This document shows, one piece after another, positions 17,246 through 25,439 of a DNA stretch of 64,000 bases (position 1 is the stretch's first letter; every line of letters begins with the position of its first letter). The notes under the pieces are model-generated. The model was not told the origin of the DNA. It did not search any database and was given only the letters and a program-made list of their open reading frames with translations. The DNA is from Hydrogenovibrio thermophilus (GTDB lineage Bacteria; Pseudomonadota; Gammaproteobacteria; Thiomicrospirales; Thiomicrospiraceae). The position numbers and the translations under genes are program-made. The stretch lies in NCBI RefSeq assembly GCF_004028275.1, contig NZ_CP035033.1, positions 620,001-684,000 on the forward strand, in the 5' to 3' direction.

Positions 17246-18150
17246 ATCGGTTTTTGTTCGGACAGAAGTATTCAAAAATTGCTGAGGCAGGTTTTACACT
17301 GGTAGAGCTGCTGCTGGCTTTGTTGTTGATTGGGCTGTTGGCGGGTAGCTATTTGAAGTTTACTGGTGTGACCACTTATACCGAAAAAGCCAAGGAAACG
17401 CGTCTTCAAGTCCAAGACATTCGAGATGGCTTGCTGACGTTTTTAAAAGTGAATCGCTATTTGCCTTGCCCGGATGTGGATGGTGATGGGCGAGAGGACC
17501 GTTCCATTTCCAACGATGCCGCAATCGCTTACTGTAAAGAGCGATCCGGTTTTTTACCATCGGTTCAGTTGGGTGTGGCCACGAAAGATGCTTGGGGTAA
17601 TCCGTTTTATTACCGAGTGAATGCGCGTTCTGAAAATAAAGACGATATTAATGATGTGTGTGAGACCGCCAGTGTGTTTGGTCAGCAAGGGCCGCGTTCA
17701 CGTCCGCCTGAATCGGGGTTTTGTCCTGAAACGAAACTCTTCTACTGTGATTGCGGTGATGCTCGAGCCGATGGCGCATGCCCTGGCGCATGTGATTTTG
17801 ATCATGAACCGAGAACAATGGACGCGCCACCGTATTTTCGGTTGGATACACCGCCGGTGGGTGTCGACAATGCGGATTCATTGAAAAATATGGTGGTTCA
17901 GGACGCCTCGGGAAATGAGTTGGATAACGGTATTGTTGCGATGGTGGTGTCGTTTGGGCGAAATGGCGAGCAGGCCTGGACAAATTGCGATAACCAAACG
18001 ATGACGAATGCCATGGAATTGGAGAATTGCGATGGTGATGCGGATTTTCGTTTGAATCAGGATAGCCCGCAAGATGATTTTTTAGGATGGTTGAATGTGC
18101 TTGATGTCAAGCGTGCGATGATTGAGGTAAATGGTTTTGAAGCGCCTTAG
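17242..18150 (+). CDS. Prepilin-like protein 2 (type IV pilin/pseudopilin fold)
   Basis: This protein of about 302 residues starts at GTG overlapping the preceding stop. The leader ends EAG before the N-methylation motif FTLVELLLALLLIG, so a PilD-type peptidase should cleave it. The shared YLPCPDVDGDG follows at about residue 75, then DAWGNPFYYRVNA, a Cys-rich stretch (CPETKLFYCDCGDARADGAC) and the late motif ENCDGDADF...DDFLGWLNVLDV. It is a paralogue of the flanking prepilins. The 3' end overlaps the next gene by 20 bases. Confidence 0.85.
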   Translation: MNRFLFGQKYSKIAEAGFTLVELLLALLLIGLLAGSYLKFTGVTTYTEKAKETRLQVQDIRDGLLTFLKVNRYLPCPDVDGDGREDRSISNDAAIAYCKERSGFLPSVQLGVATKDAWGNPFYYRVNARSENKDDINDVCETASVFGQQGPRSRPPESGFCPETKLFYCDCGDARADGACPGACDFDHEPRTMDAPPYFRLDTPPVGVDNADSLKNMVVQDASGNELDNGIVAMVVSFGRNGEQAWTNCDNQTMTNAMELENCDGDADFRLNQDSPQDDFLGWLNVLDVKRAMIEVNGFEAP

Positions 18151-18913
18151 TGTTAAACGTCAAGCGGGTTTCTCACTGGTGGAGTTGGCGTTGGTTCTAA
18201 TGATTGTGGGCTTGTTGACAGCCGGTACCTTGTCGGCTTTAAGTTCGCAGCGCGAGCAGGTGAAGTATGCGGACAGTGAGCAGGCATTGGTGCAAACCAA
18301 GCAAGCCCTGCTGTCCTTTCTGGTGGTGAACGGTTTTTTGCCTTGTCCGGACAGCACAGGCGACGGCCTTGAGAATCGAAGCAATCAAGCCTGCGATGCG
18401 GTTGCGGGTGACGTGCCTTATCGGGATATCGGTTTACGTTTGGCGGATGTGCGGGACGGTTTCGGAAATCGACTGCATTACGCAATCAATGCGGACGCGG
18501 CGTCGTTGGCTGCATTGCAGGATGCTGATCATTCGGCCAGTTTTTTCTGTAGCCTAGCTTGTGCCGGAGGAAGTGTGCCGGTGTTTGGCTTAAGTACACC
18601 ACCAACAGCGTCTGATAGCGGCACGGGAAATTATGCGGTATGTGCCAGTGGCGGTCCAGCCTGTAATGGCGCTTCTCAAAAACAGATGGACGGCATGCCG
18701 GTTGTGCTGGTGGCATTTAACCAGCGAGGTCAGGAGGGATGCCAAGACCGACCAGTGCAGGAGCAAGAAAATTGCGATGGCGATGCCTTTTACTGGCAGG
18801 GGGGCTATGCGCCGTTGTCGGATCGAGATGGTTTATTTGACGACGAGATTGTCGGTGTGTCGGCGTATGAAGTGAAATCACATTATTTAAAAAATCACCC
18901 CGGCGGGCTCTAG
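18131..18913 (+). CDS. Prepilin-like protein 3
   Basis: The 260-residue protein has leader MVLKRLSVKRQAG and the methylation motif FSLVELALVLMIVG. FLPCPDSTGDG (about residue 62), DGFGNRLHYAINAD and ENCDGDAFYW...DDEIVGVSAYEV follow, the same series as in prepilins 1 and 2, so the three arose by duplication. The paired cysteines around residues 135-180 may be disulfide-bonded outside the cytoplasm. The ATG overlaps the end of prepilin 2 and is preceded by GAGGTA. Function in a specific pilus or type II-like system is not known. Confidence 0.85.
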   Translation: MVLKRLSVKRQAGFSLVELALVLMIVGLLTAGTLSALSSQREQVKYADSEQALVQTKQALLSFLVVNGFLPCPDSTGDGLENRSNQACDAVAGDVPYRDIGLRLADVRDGFGNRLHYAINADAASLAALQDADHSASFFCSLACAGGSVPVFGLSTPPTASDSGTGNYAVCASGGPACNGASQKQMDGMPVVLVAFNQRGQEGCQDRPVQEQENCDGDAFYWQGGYAPLSDRDGLFDDEIVGVSAYEVKSHYLKNHPGGL

Positions 18914-18949
18914 CACAGGCCTGGGGAAAACTGAAACAAAGAGGTGGAC

Positions 18950-19549
18950 ATGGAAAGTGTTTTAATTGTGGATGATGACTTGGCCCTGAGGGGTATGCTG
19001 GCGCTGGCTGTTAAAGGATTTGGGTATGAAGTGCATGAGGCGGCTTCCAGTCGACAGGCGATTGAAATCTTAGGTGCGCAATCTGTGGGTGTGGTGTTGC
19101 TTGACATGGGAATGCCGCCTAATGAACACACCGCTGAAGAAGGTTTGAAGGTGCTGAACTGGGTGTCCGAGTCCACGAAAAGCATAAAGGTGATCGTGCT
19201 CACGGGGCAGGATGCGGATGCCACATCTTATCTGGCGATTAAACATGGCGCCTTTGATTTTTTGTCCAAGCCGGTGCCGAATGAACAATTGTCAAACGCC
19301 ATCGAACGAGCCATGCTGTTTTTGGCGCAAGCGCAAAAGCTCAAAGAGCAGGAAGGTGTTCAAAAGGTTGAGCTGGATTTGGAAATGGGGGTTGGGGTGA
19401 AATCGGCGCGTAATGCGGCCGAACTCAAGCTGTTGCGGCAGGTGTTGAGTGATACGAACTTCAATGTCCATGAAGTGGCAAGACGTTTGGGTTTGAAGCG
19501 CGAAAATGTCTATTACTTGATTAATAAGTACGGTCTGGAGCGCGACTGA
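18950..19549 (+). CDS. Response regulator with Fis-type helix-turn-helix
   Basis: A 199-residue two-component regulator. The receiver domain (about 1-120) shows the acidic pocket VDDD (residues 7-10), the phospho-acceptor Asp52 in LLDMGMP, the Thr of VLTGQ and the Lys of FLSKPV. The C-terminal 45 residues are a Fis-family DNA-binding helix-turn-helix (NVHEVARRLGLKRENVYYLI). There is no AAA+ domain between them, so it is not sigma-54 dependent. ATG 18950 is preferred over GTG 18944 because AGAGG precedes it. The stop overlaps the kinase start by one base (TGATG). It lies in the prepilin cluster and probably controls it. Confidence 0.9.
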   Translation: MESVLIVDDDLALRGMLALAVKGFGYEVHEAASSRQAIEILGAQSVGVVLLDMGMPPNEHTAEEGLKVLNWVSESTKSIKVIVLTGQDADATSYLAIKHGAFDFLSKPVPNEQLSNAIERAMLFLAQAQKLKEQEGVQKVELDLEMGVGVKSARNAAELKLLRQVLSDTNFNVHEVARRLGLKRENVYYLINKYGLERD

Positions 19550-20598
19550 TGCCGATTCAGCCCAGCATCGATCTGGCGCTCGGTTTATTGCTGGTCGGGA
19601 TTACCTTGTTCGCGGTGATTCTGTATTTACGATTGCAAAGTAATCGGCTACGGGACTATTTGCTGAAATTGTATTTGATCAATCGTCAGGTGAACCAGGA
19701 TGTGCTGGATTTTGTCGATCAGGCCTGGCCGATTTTGGAAGCGGCCGGTTTCAAGAGCTTGCAGGGGGAGATTCAATGGTTTGGCGAGCGGAAAGCCATT
19801 CAACACGGCGAACCGGGAACGGAATCTTACCCCATCAGTATTGCCGAGTGGGGAATCAGTATTCGCTTGAACCTGACATCAGGGCGTATTCGCGGGGAAA
19901 ACCTGTTACTGGCGAACCTGGTGCTGCAAAACTTCAAGGTACTGTTGGAGTTGGATGTTTCCGGTAAAACGTCGGAGTTTTTGTTGTCTCAGAAACGCTT
20001 GGAAAAATATCAGTTGTTTGTACAGCATGACATTAAAAACATTGCTCAGTTTATTGTGCTCTTGTCCGAGCAGGTGAAGGGGACAAAAACCGACGTACAG
20101 AAAGTCGCGCTGGTCGATCACCTGCAAACGATGATGCCGACCGTGACCGAGCGCGCCGATAAAACCATCAAGCAAATGACTCAGCCCAATAAACCGTTGC
20201 AGGATATCGAGGCCTTTTCCTTCGCTGAAGAAGTGCATAAGCTCGCGAAAGGGCTGGAGTTGAGCTATCATCTGCAGGGCGATGTACGTTGCGAGCTCTC
20301 GAGAACCTTGTTTGACCAAGTGGTGAAGAGCGTGCTGGAAAATTTCAAAGATCATGGCTGTTATGAAAAGCAAGTCCATATTGAAATCAGTGAGGCCTGC
20401 GAAGTGCGGTTTTACATTGAAGAAAAAGGGTTTGAGTTGAATGTGCCGGTGGAGCGATTGTTCGAACCGTTTTGGTCGACATCCGATAGCGGTATGGGGC
20501 TTGGCTTGTTTATTGCTCGCGAACTGCTGTCCACAATTGGCGGCTCGATTCAGTTGGATTATTCTGATGAACGTTTCGGGTTTGTCGTACAGTTTTAA
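19549..20598 (+). CDS. Membrane-anchored sensor histidine kinase
   Basis: The 349-residue partner of the preceding regulator has one N-terminal transmembrane helix (about residues 8-26), then a sensor/linker region of about 120 residues with no recognised domain. The phospho-acceptor is His160 in QHDIKNI, an HDxKN-type H-box rather than the classical HExxT. The HATPase domain follows, with N-box ENFKDHG, a degenerate G1 region and G2 box GMGLGLF, ending IQLDYSDERFGFVVQF. Kinase and regulator are translationally coupled and sit between prepilin genes. The stimulus is not known. Confidence 0.9.
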   Translation: MPIQPSIDLALGLLLVGITLFAVILYLRLQSNRLRDYLLKLYLINRQVNQDVLDFVDQAWPILEAAGFKSLQGEIQWFGERKAIQHGEPGTESYPISIAEWGISIRLNLTSGRIRGENLLLANLVLQNFKVLLELDVSGKTSEFLLSQKRLEKYQLFVQHDIKNIAQFIVLLSEQVKGTKTDVQKVALVDHLQTMMPTVTERADKTIKQMTQPNKPLQDIEAFSFAEEVHKLAKGLELSYHLQGDVRCELSRTLFDQVVKSVLENFKDHGCYEKQVHIEISEACEVRFYIEEKGFELNVPVERLFEPFWSTSDSGMGLGLFIARELLSTIGGSIQLDYSDERFGFVVQF

Positions 20599-20708
20599 AG
20601 GCGGTAAGCGAGTGAAAAGATTAAAAAACTTTTACTCTTTTACTGATTGTTTTTGGGAATTAAACTAAAATTATGCGGTTTTTATTTTTGATGTTTGAGG
20701 GAAAAAGC

Positions 20709-21278
20709 ATGGCGCACACAAATCATAATCCAAGACAGTGCGGTTTTACGCTGGTTGAAATTGCCATTGTTCTGGTGATTGTCGGCTTGGTCTTGGGAGG
20801 CGTTCTCAAGGGGCAAGAGATGATTCGCGGTGCCAAAGTTAAAAATGTAAATAACGATGCCCAGAATATTATTTCAGCGGTAACGACTTACAAAGACCGT
20901 TATGGTGCCATGCCGGGTGATGACAGTGTTTCCACGATTGCCGTAGCCGCCGGCGTGGCAGGCGATGGCGATGGACAATTGGAAGATGGTGAGAATGGCG
21001 CTTTTTGGGCGCATTTAAGACGAGCGGGGCTGATGAAAGGCACCGGCAATTTATCGCCTTCGCATTCCTTTGGCGGTTTGGTTCGAGTGGATCAAAACCC
21101 GCATGCGAACGCTCAGGGTAATTTTATCTGCTTTACCGATATGCCGGGGGATGTCGCGGATATTGTTGATCGTCAGTTTGACGATGGTATCGCGAACCAA
21201 GGAGCCATACAAAGTAGCGATGACCCGACGTATGTAATTGACGGTACGACGAACTACGACTTGTGTTACCGTCTGTAA
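20709..21278 (+). CDS. Prepilin-like protein 4 (PGDD-motif type II/IV pilin)
   Basis: The 189-residue prepilin has leader MAHTNHNPRQCG and the motif FTLVEIAIVLVIVG, then KGQEMIRGAKVKNVNND and YKDRYGAMPGDD, the pattern of a widespread family of small type II/IV-like pilins, followed by an acidic GDGDGQLEDGENG. It lacks the LPCPD motif of prepilins 1-3 and is a different lineage. The start at 20709 follows a GAGGG site; an in-frame ATG at 20673 would put 12 unlikely residues in front of the leader. It ends the cluster before a strong terminator. Confidence 0.87.
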   Translation: MAHTNHNPRQCGFTLVEIAIVLVIVGLVLGGVLKGQEMIRGAKVKNVNNDAQNIISAVTTYKDRYGAMPGDDSVSTIAVAAGVAGDGDGQLEDGENGAFWAHLRRAGLMKGTGNLSPSHSFGGLVRVDQNPHANAQGNFICFTDMPGDVADIVDRQFDDGIANQGAIQSSDDPTYVIDGTTNYDLCYRL

Positions 21279-21302
21279 TTCGCTCCGGCTATCTTGATAT
21301 TG

Positions 21303-21327
21303 AAAACCCGTCTTTGACGGGTTTTTT
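21303..21327 (+). terminator. Intrinsic terminator of the prepilin/two-component cluster
   Basis: AAAACCCGTC and GACGGGTTTT pair around TTT, with further T. Confidence 0.9.
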
Positions 21328-21332
21328 GCTTT

Positions 21333-21361
21333 TTGAGCAAGGTAGAGTCGCTTTATATAAT
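21333..21361 (+). promoter_or_regulatory. Promoter of the miaB operon
   Basis: The -35 is TTGAGC (21333-21338), the spacer 17 bases and the -10 a perfect TATAAT (21356-21361). The leader is about 120 bases. Confidence 0.7.
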
Positions 21362-21490
21362 AGTTCGATACCTAGGAATTTGCTGTGGTAGAATACTCGC
21401 CCTTATTTTTAAATTTTATTATCTAGAATCAATAAGATAGCCTGCAAAAAGGCGAAAGTCTAAACGTTATTGGTGGTTTAAGGTCGCGTT

Positions 21491-22936
21491 ATGTCAGCAT
21501 CGAGCTCAGCATTACAACTTCACGACTCTCCGTTTACCGGTGGGTTGTTTATTAAAACCTACGGGTGTCAGATGAACGAATACGATTCGGATCGGATGGC
21601 GAAACTTTTGGAAAAAACCTATGGTCTGACGTTGGTGGAAACCCCGGAAGAAGCCGATATGCTGATTTTGAACACCTGCTCTGTGCGCGAAAAAGCTCAG
21701 GAAAAAGTGTTTGATGAGCTGGGGCGTTGGAAGAAGTGGAAAGCGGAAAAAAACAATCGAATCATTGCCGTCGGTGGGTGCGTTGCATCTCAGGAAGGAG
21801 ACGTGATTCGCCAACGCGCACCTTTGGTGGACGTAATCTTCGGCCCTCAGACACTGCACCGTTTGCCGGCTATGATTGACGAAGCTTTGGCGTTGCGGGA
21901 AGAAACTGCGCAGAACAGCAAGCTGAAAAAACGCGCGGTCATCGATATTTCGTTTCCGGAAATCGAGAAATTCGATAACTTGGCCGCTCCGGAATCGAAT
22001 GGCGTGTCGGCCTTTGTTTCGGTGATGGAAGGTTGCTCCAAATATTGTACTTTCTGTGTGGTGCCTTATACGCGTGGTGAGGAATTCAGTCGCCCGTTCG
22101 CGGATGTCATGGCCGAAGTGGAAGCGCTGGCGGAACAAGGGGTGCGTGAGGTGAATCTGCTGGGACAGAATGTGAACGCCTATCGCGGCGAAATGCCGGA
22201 TGGTGATATCGCCGATTTGGCGGTGTTGATTCATGCCGTACGTGAAGTGGAAGGTATTGATCGCATTCGTTACACCACGTCCCATCCGAATGAAATGACA
22301 CAAAGCTTGATTGATTGCTATGCAGAAGTGCCGGAGTTGGTGTCGCACCTGCATTTGCCGATTCAATCCGGTTCGGACCGCGTTTTGGCGATGATGAAGC
22401 GTAACCATATGGCGCTGGAATACAAAGCGACCATTCGTAAGATTCGTCAAATTCGACCAGACCTGAGCCTGTCCGGTGACTTCATTGTCGGTTTCCCTGG
22501 CGAAACCTGTGACGATTTCAAGGAAACCCTGGCGTTGGTTCAGGACATGAACTATGACCGCTCCTTTAGCTTTATTTATAGCCCTCGCCCAGGAACGCCC
22601 GCGGCCAGTTTGCCGGATGATGTTGAAGTGCATACCAAAAAACGTCGCTTGCACGCGCTGCAAACCATACTCAATGAGCAGACGGCCGCCATCAGCGAAG
22701 CCATGGTTGGCACGACACAACGTGTTTTGGTGGAACGTTTATCGCGCAACTCCGCCAGTGAAGTGTCGGGTCGTACCGAAAACAACCGGGTGGTGAATTT
22801 TGAAGGAGCGCCGGAGTTGATCGGGCAGTTTGTCGATGTGTTGATTGAAGAAGCCTACACCAATTCCTTGAAAGGAAAATTGGTGGCGACGCCCGAAGCG
22901 GACAAGTTTGAACAGCGCCAATTTTATGCGTTGTAA
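21491..22936 (+). CDS. miaB: tRNA i6A37 methylthiotransferase
   Basis: This 481-residue radical-SAM enzyme adds the methylthio group to N6-isopentenyladenosine at position 37 of tRNAs reading UNN codons. The UPF0004 domain carries cluster-binding cysteines (TYGCQMN, NTCSVRE, VGGCVA). The radical-SAM cysteines are in [15 protein letters not shown] (about residue 178), and a TRAM RNA-binding domain ends the protein. The length fits the family. It opens the conserved miaB-ybeZ-ybeY-ybeX-lnt block. Confidence 0.97.
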   Translation: MSASSSALQLHDSPFTGGLFIKTYGCQMNEYDSDRMAKLLEKTYGLTLVETPEEADMLILNTCSVREKAQEKVFDELGRWKKWKAEKNNRIIAVGGCVASQEGDVIRQRAPLVDVIFGPQTLHRLPAMIDEALALREETAQNSKLKKRAVIDISFPEIEKFDNLAAPESNGVSAFVSVMEGCSKYCTFCVVPYTRGEEFSRPFADVMAEVEALAEQGVREVNLLGQNVNAYRGEMPDGDIADLAVLIHAVREVEGIDRIRYTTSHPNEMTQSLIDCYAEVPELVSHLHLPIQSGSDRVLAMMKRNHMALEYKATIRKIRQIRPDLSLSGDFIVGFPGETCDDFKETLALVQDMNYDRSFSFIYSPRPGTPAASLPDDVEVHTKKRRLHALQTILNEQTAAISEAMVGTTQRVLVERLSRNSASEVSGRTENNRVVNFEGAPELIGQFVDVLIEEAYTNSLKGKLVATPEADKFEQRQFYAL

Positions 22937-22998
22937 TTCACTATCATTTTCATTATGATGAATTTTTGTAACGCTCGTTTTGCTGGTGGTTAAGCCCG

Positions 22999-23967
22999 TT
23001 GACAACGCTTCATACCGTACAATTTTACCTGTCGCCCGAAAACAATGATGCGCTCGCCAACCTGTGTGGTTGGCAGAGCGAACATTTGTCGCAACTGGAG
23101 TTGCGTTTGGGGGTGGAAATCAACCATCTCGGATTTCAGTTCAGTGTCACCGGTTTGGGCGATCGCATCGTCAAAGCCGAACAGTTTTTGCGCGACCTGT
23201 ATGACACGGCGCAAAAAGAGGTGTTGGACCCTCCGAGGATTCACTTGGCGCTGCAATCGCTCGGGTTTGATGAAGCCAAAACCATGAGCGACGAGCAGTT
23301 ACTGATCAAAACCCGTAAAAAGGTCATACGGACGCGAAACGCCAATCAGGCGAATTATATTCAGTCCGTCAAGGATTACGACGTCAGTTTCGGCATAGGC
23401 CCGGCCGGTACCGGTAAAACCTATTTGGCGGTTGCCACTGCGGTGGAAGCGCTGGAAAATGAAGAGGTGCGCCGCATCGTTCTCACGCGCCCGGCAGTGG
23501 AAGCCGGTGAAAAGCTGGGGTTCTTGCCGGGCGATTTGAATCAAAAGGTGGATCCGTATCTGCGCCCGTTGTTCGATGCCTTGTTTGAAATGTTGGGCTT
23601 CGACACCGTTGAGCGCCTGATGGAAAAGCATGTGATCGAAATCGCGCCTTTGGCCTTTATGCGCGGCCGTACTCTAAACGAGTCGTTTATTATTTTGGAT
23701 GAAGCCCAAAACACCACCACCGAACAGATGAAAATGTTCCTGACCCGTATCGGTTTCGGTTCCAAGGCGGTGATTACCGGCGACATCACGCAGTGCGATT
23801 TACCGAAAAACCAAAAATCCGGTCTCAGACATGTGATTGAAGTGCTGGAAGGCGTGCCGGAAATCGGCTTCACTTTCTATCAATCCAAGGACGTGGTTCG
23901 ACACAATCTGGTTCAGAAAATTGTTCAAGCTTATGATCAATTCGACAGAAGGAGTGCGGCAAAATGA
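22999..23967 (+). CDS. ybeZ: PhoH-like ATPase YbeZ
   Basis: The 322-residue PhoH-family P-loop ATPase has Walker [10 protein letters not shown] near residue 134 and Walker [12 protein letters not shown] near residue 230, preceded by an N-terminal region of about 115 residues as in YbeZ. It partners the RNase YbeY in rRNA maturation and quality control. The only usable start in this frame is TTG at 22999, because a stop lies at 22969. It overlaps ybeY by four bases (ATGA), which supports coupled synthesis. Confidence 0.95.
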   Translation: MTTLHTVQFYLSPENNDALANLCGWQSEHLSQLELRLGVEINHLGFQFSVTGLGDRIVKAEQFLRDLYDTAQKEVLDPPRIHLALQSLGFDEAKTMSDEQLLIKTRKKVIRTRNANQANYIQSVKDYDVSFGIGPAGTGKTYLAVATAVEALENEEVRRIVLTRPAVEAGEKLGFLPGDLNQKVDPYLRPLFDALFEMLGFDTVERLMEKHVIEIAPLAFMRGRTLNESFIILDEAQNTTTEQMKMFLTRIGFGSKAVITGDITQCDLPKNQKSGLRHVIEVLEGVPEIGFTFYQSKDVVRHNLVQKIVQAYDQFDRRSAAK

Positions 23968-24446
23968 TACATTTGGATTTTCAGGTGGCGACCGATGAAG
24001 TCGACGAGGCCGATCTGCCAACGTACGAACAATGTCTGGAATGGGTGGATGCTGCCCTGCTGGAAGACTGGGGAATGGGCGAAACCGAATTGACGATTCG
24101 TCTGGTCGACCAGGACGAAATTCAACAGCTCAACCGCGATTATCGCGGAAAGGACAAGCCCACCAATGTGCTTTCCTTCCCGTTTGAAAATCCGCCAGGC
24201 CTGGTGGATTTGGGTGAAGAGCTACCTTATTTGGGGGATTTGGTCATCAGTGCCGCGGTGGTGGAAGCGGAAGCGGCCGAGCAGAACAAACCCATTTTGG
24301 CGCACTGGGCACACATGATTGTCCACGGTTGCTTGCATTTGCAAGGCATGGACCATCTGGATGACGACGAAGCCAATGAAATGGAAGCTTTGGAAATCGA
24401 AATTCTCAACGGTTTGGGCTTTGATAGCCCTTATGAGAAGGCTTGA
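23964..24446 (+). CDS. ybeY: Endoribonuclease YbeY
   Basis: A 160-residue zinc-dependent RNase for 16S rRNA 3'-end processing and late 70S quality control. The metal-binding signature H-x3-H-x5-H is seen as [15 protein letters not shown] (about residues 116-130), and NVLSFPFE near residue 71 is also conserved. The start overlaps the ybeZ stop. An exact CCAGGCCTGG inside the gene encodes a Pro-Gly-Leu loop just after the conserved strand, a place where the family tolerates variation. Confidence 0.96.
   Translation: MIHLDFQVATDEVDEADLPTYEQCLEWVDAALLEDWGMGETELTIRLVDQDEIQQLNRDYRGKDKPTNVLSFPFENPPGLVDLGEELPYLGDLVISAAVVEAEAAEQNKPILAHWAHMIVHGCLHLQGMDHLDDDEANEMEALEIEILNGLGFDSPYEKA
24195..24204. repeat. 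CCAGGCCTGG palindrome, exact, in ybeY
   Basis: Read as Pro-Gly-Leu; flanks are AAAATCCG and TGGATTT. Confidence 0.95.
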
Positions 24447-24509
24447 GGGCGTGAGTAAGTCAATGCCTTGGCCGAATATATTTTTAATTAACGGGAGTGA
24501 AAACAACCC

Positions 24510-25421
24510 ATGAGTGACAGTAGTAGCGGCTCTTCGTGGTTTGAAAAGCTATCAAGGCTTTTTTCAGACGAACCGGAGAGTCGGGAAGATTTGGATTCAT
24601 TTTTGCAGGAAGCACAAGCGCAGGACTTGATTGATAAAGACGCGCTCTTAATGATTCAAGGGGTTTTGAACGTTTCGGAGGCGCGTGTGCGCGATGTCAT
24701 GATTCCGAAAGTGCAAATGTCTTGTGTGGACGAAGCGGATGAACTGGATGTCATTCTGGAAAAAATGTTGGATGCCGCTCACTCGCGTTATCCGGTGATT
24801 TCCGCCGAAACCGACGAAGTCATCGGGATTTTGCTGGCCAAGGACGTGTTGCGTGCCGTGGTTAAGCATGAGTTGACCGATAAATCCCAGTTGGTCGAAC
24901 TGTATCGTACCCCGGCCTTGGTGACGGAAAGCAAGCGTTTGAACGTCTTGCTACGGGAATTCAAAAACAGTCGCAATCACATGGCTTTGGTGGTGGACGA
25001 ATACGGTGAAGTGGCCGGATTGGTCACCATTGAGGATGTTCTGGAACAAATCGTCGGTGATATTGAAGACGAACATGATGAAGACGACGACAATATTCAA
25101 AAACATTTGTCCGGTGCGTATTCCGTCATGGCCATTACGTCACTGGACGAGTTCAATAAATTCTTCAATACCGATTTTGAGGACGAGCTGCTGGAAACCA
25201 TTGGCGGCATCGTCTCCAAACGTCTCGGGAAAATTCCTGCGGAAGGCGAGGTGTTTGAAATCGAAGGCTTGCAGTTTACCGTTTTCAAAGCCGATGAACG
25301 ACGGGTAGAAAGCTTTTTGGTTGAAGAACGGTCGGTGTTTGATGAGGTCGAAGAAGACGCGGCCGAAGCTGAACCATCAGCCGAAACGCCTGAAAGTGTC
25401 GAATCTCAGGAGAAGTCATAG
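24510..25421 (+). CDS. corC: CorC/YbeX-family CBS-domain protein
   Basis: The 303-residue cytoplasmic protein has two CBS domains (about residues 70-190, including RVRDVMIPKVQM and MALVVDEYGEVAGLVTIEDVLEQIVGDIEDE) and a C-terminal CorC_HlyC domain (about 205-280). There are no membrane spans, as in YbeX/CorC rather than the larger CNNM-type transporters. YbeX has been linked to magnesium/cobalt efflux and ribosome metabolism. The last 25 residues are acidic and variable. It sits between ybeY and lnt as in E. coli. Confidence 0.95.
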   Translation: MSDSSSGSSWFEKLSRLFSDEPESREDLDSFLQEAQAQDLIDKDALLMIQGVLNVSEARVRDVMIPKVQMSCVDEADELDVILEKMLDAAHSRYPVISAETDEVIGILLAKDVLRAVVKHELTDKSQLVELYRTPALVTESKRLNVLLREFKNSRNHMALVVDEYGEVAGLVTIEDVLEQIVGDIEDEHDEDDDNIQKHLSGAYSVMAITSLDEFNKFFNTDFEDELLETIGGIVSKRLGKIPAEGEVFEIEGLQFTVFKADERRVESFLVEERSVFDEVEEDAAEAEPSAETPESVESQEKS

Positions 25422-25439
25422 CGCCTTTCGTCTGCCGAT

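Noticed and set aside
21400..21490. Possible riboswitch in the long miaB leader
   Set aside because: No conserved riboswitch core (such as the c-di-GMP or SAM types) could be recognised; the region is only A/T-rich with one short hairpin.
21512..22720. A 402-residue frame opposite miaB
   Set aside because: It is an antisense shadow frame rich in His, Arg and Phe, with no ribosome site and no recognisable domain.
22935..22965. A/T-rich ATGAT/ATCAT repeats resembling a Fur box between miaB and ybeZ
   Set aside because: The match to the 19-base consensus is poor, and iron control of ybeZ would be unexpected; it is inside an operon.
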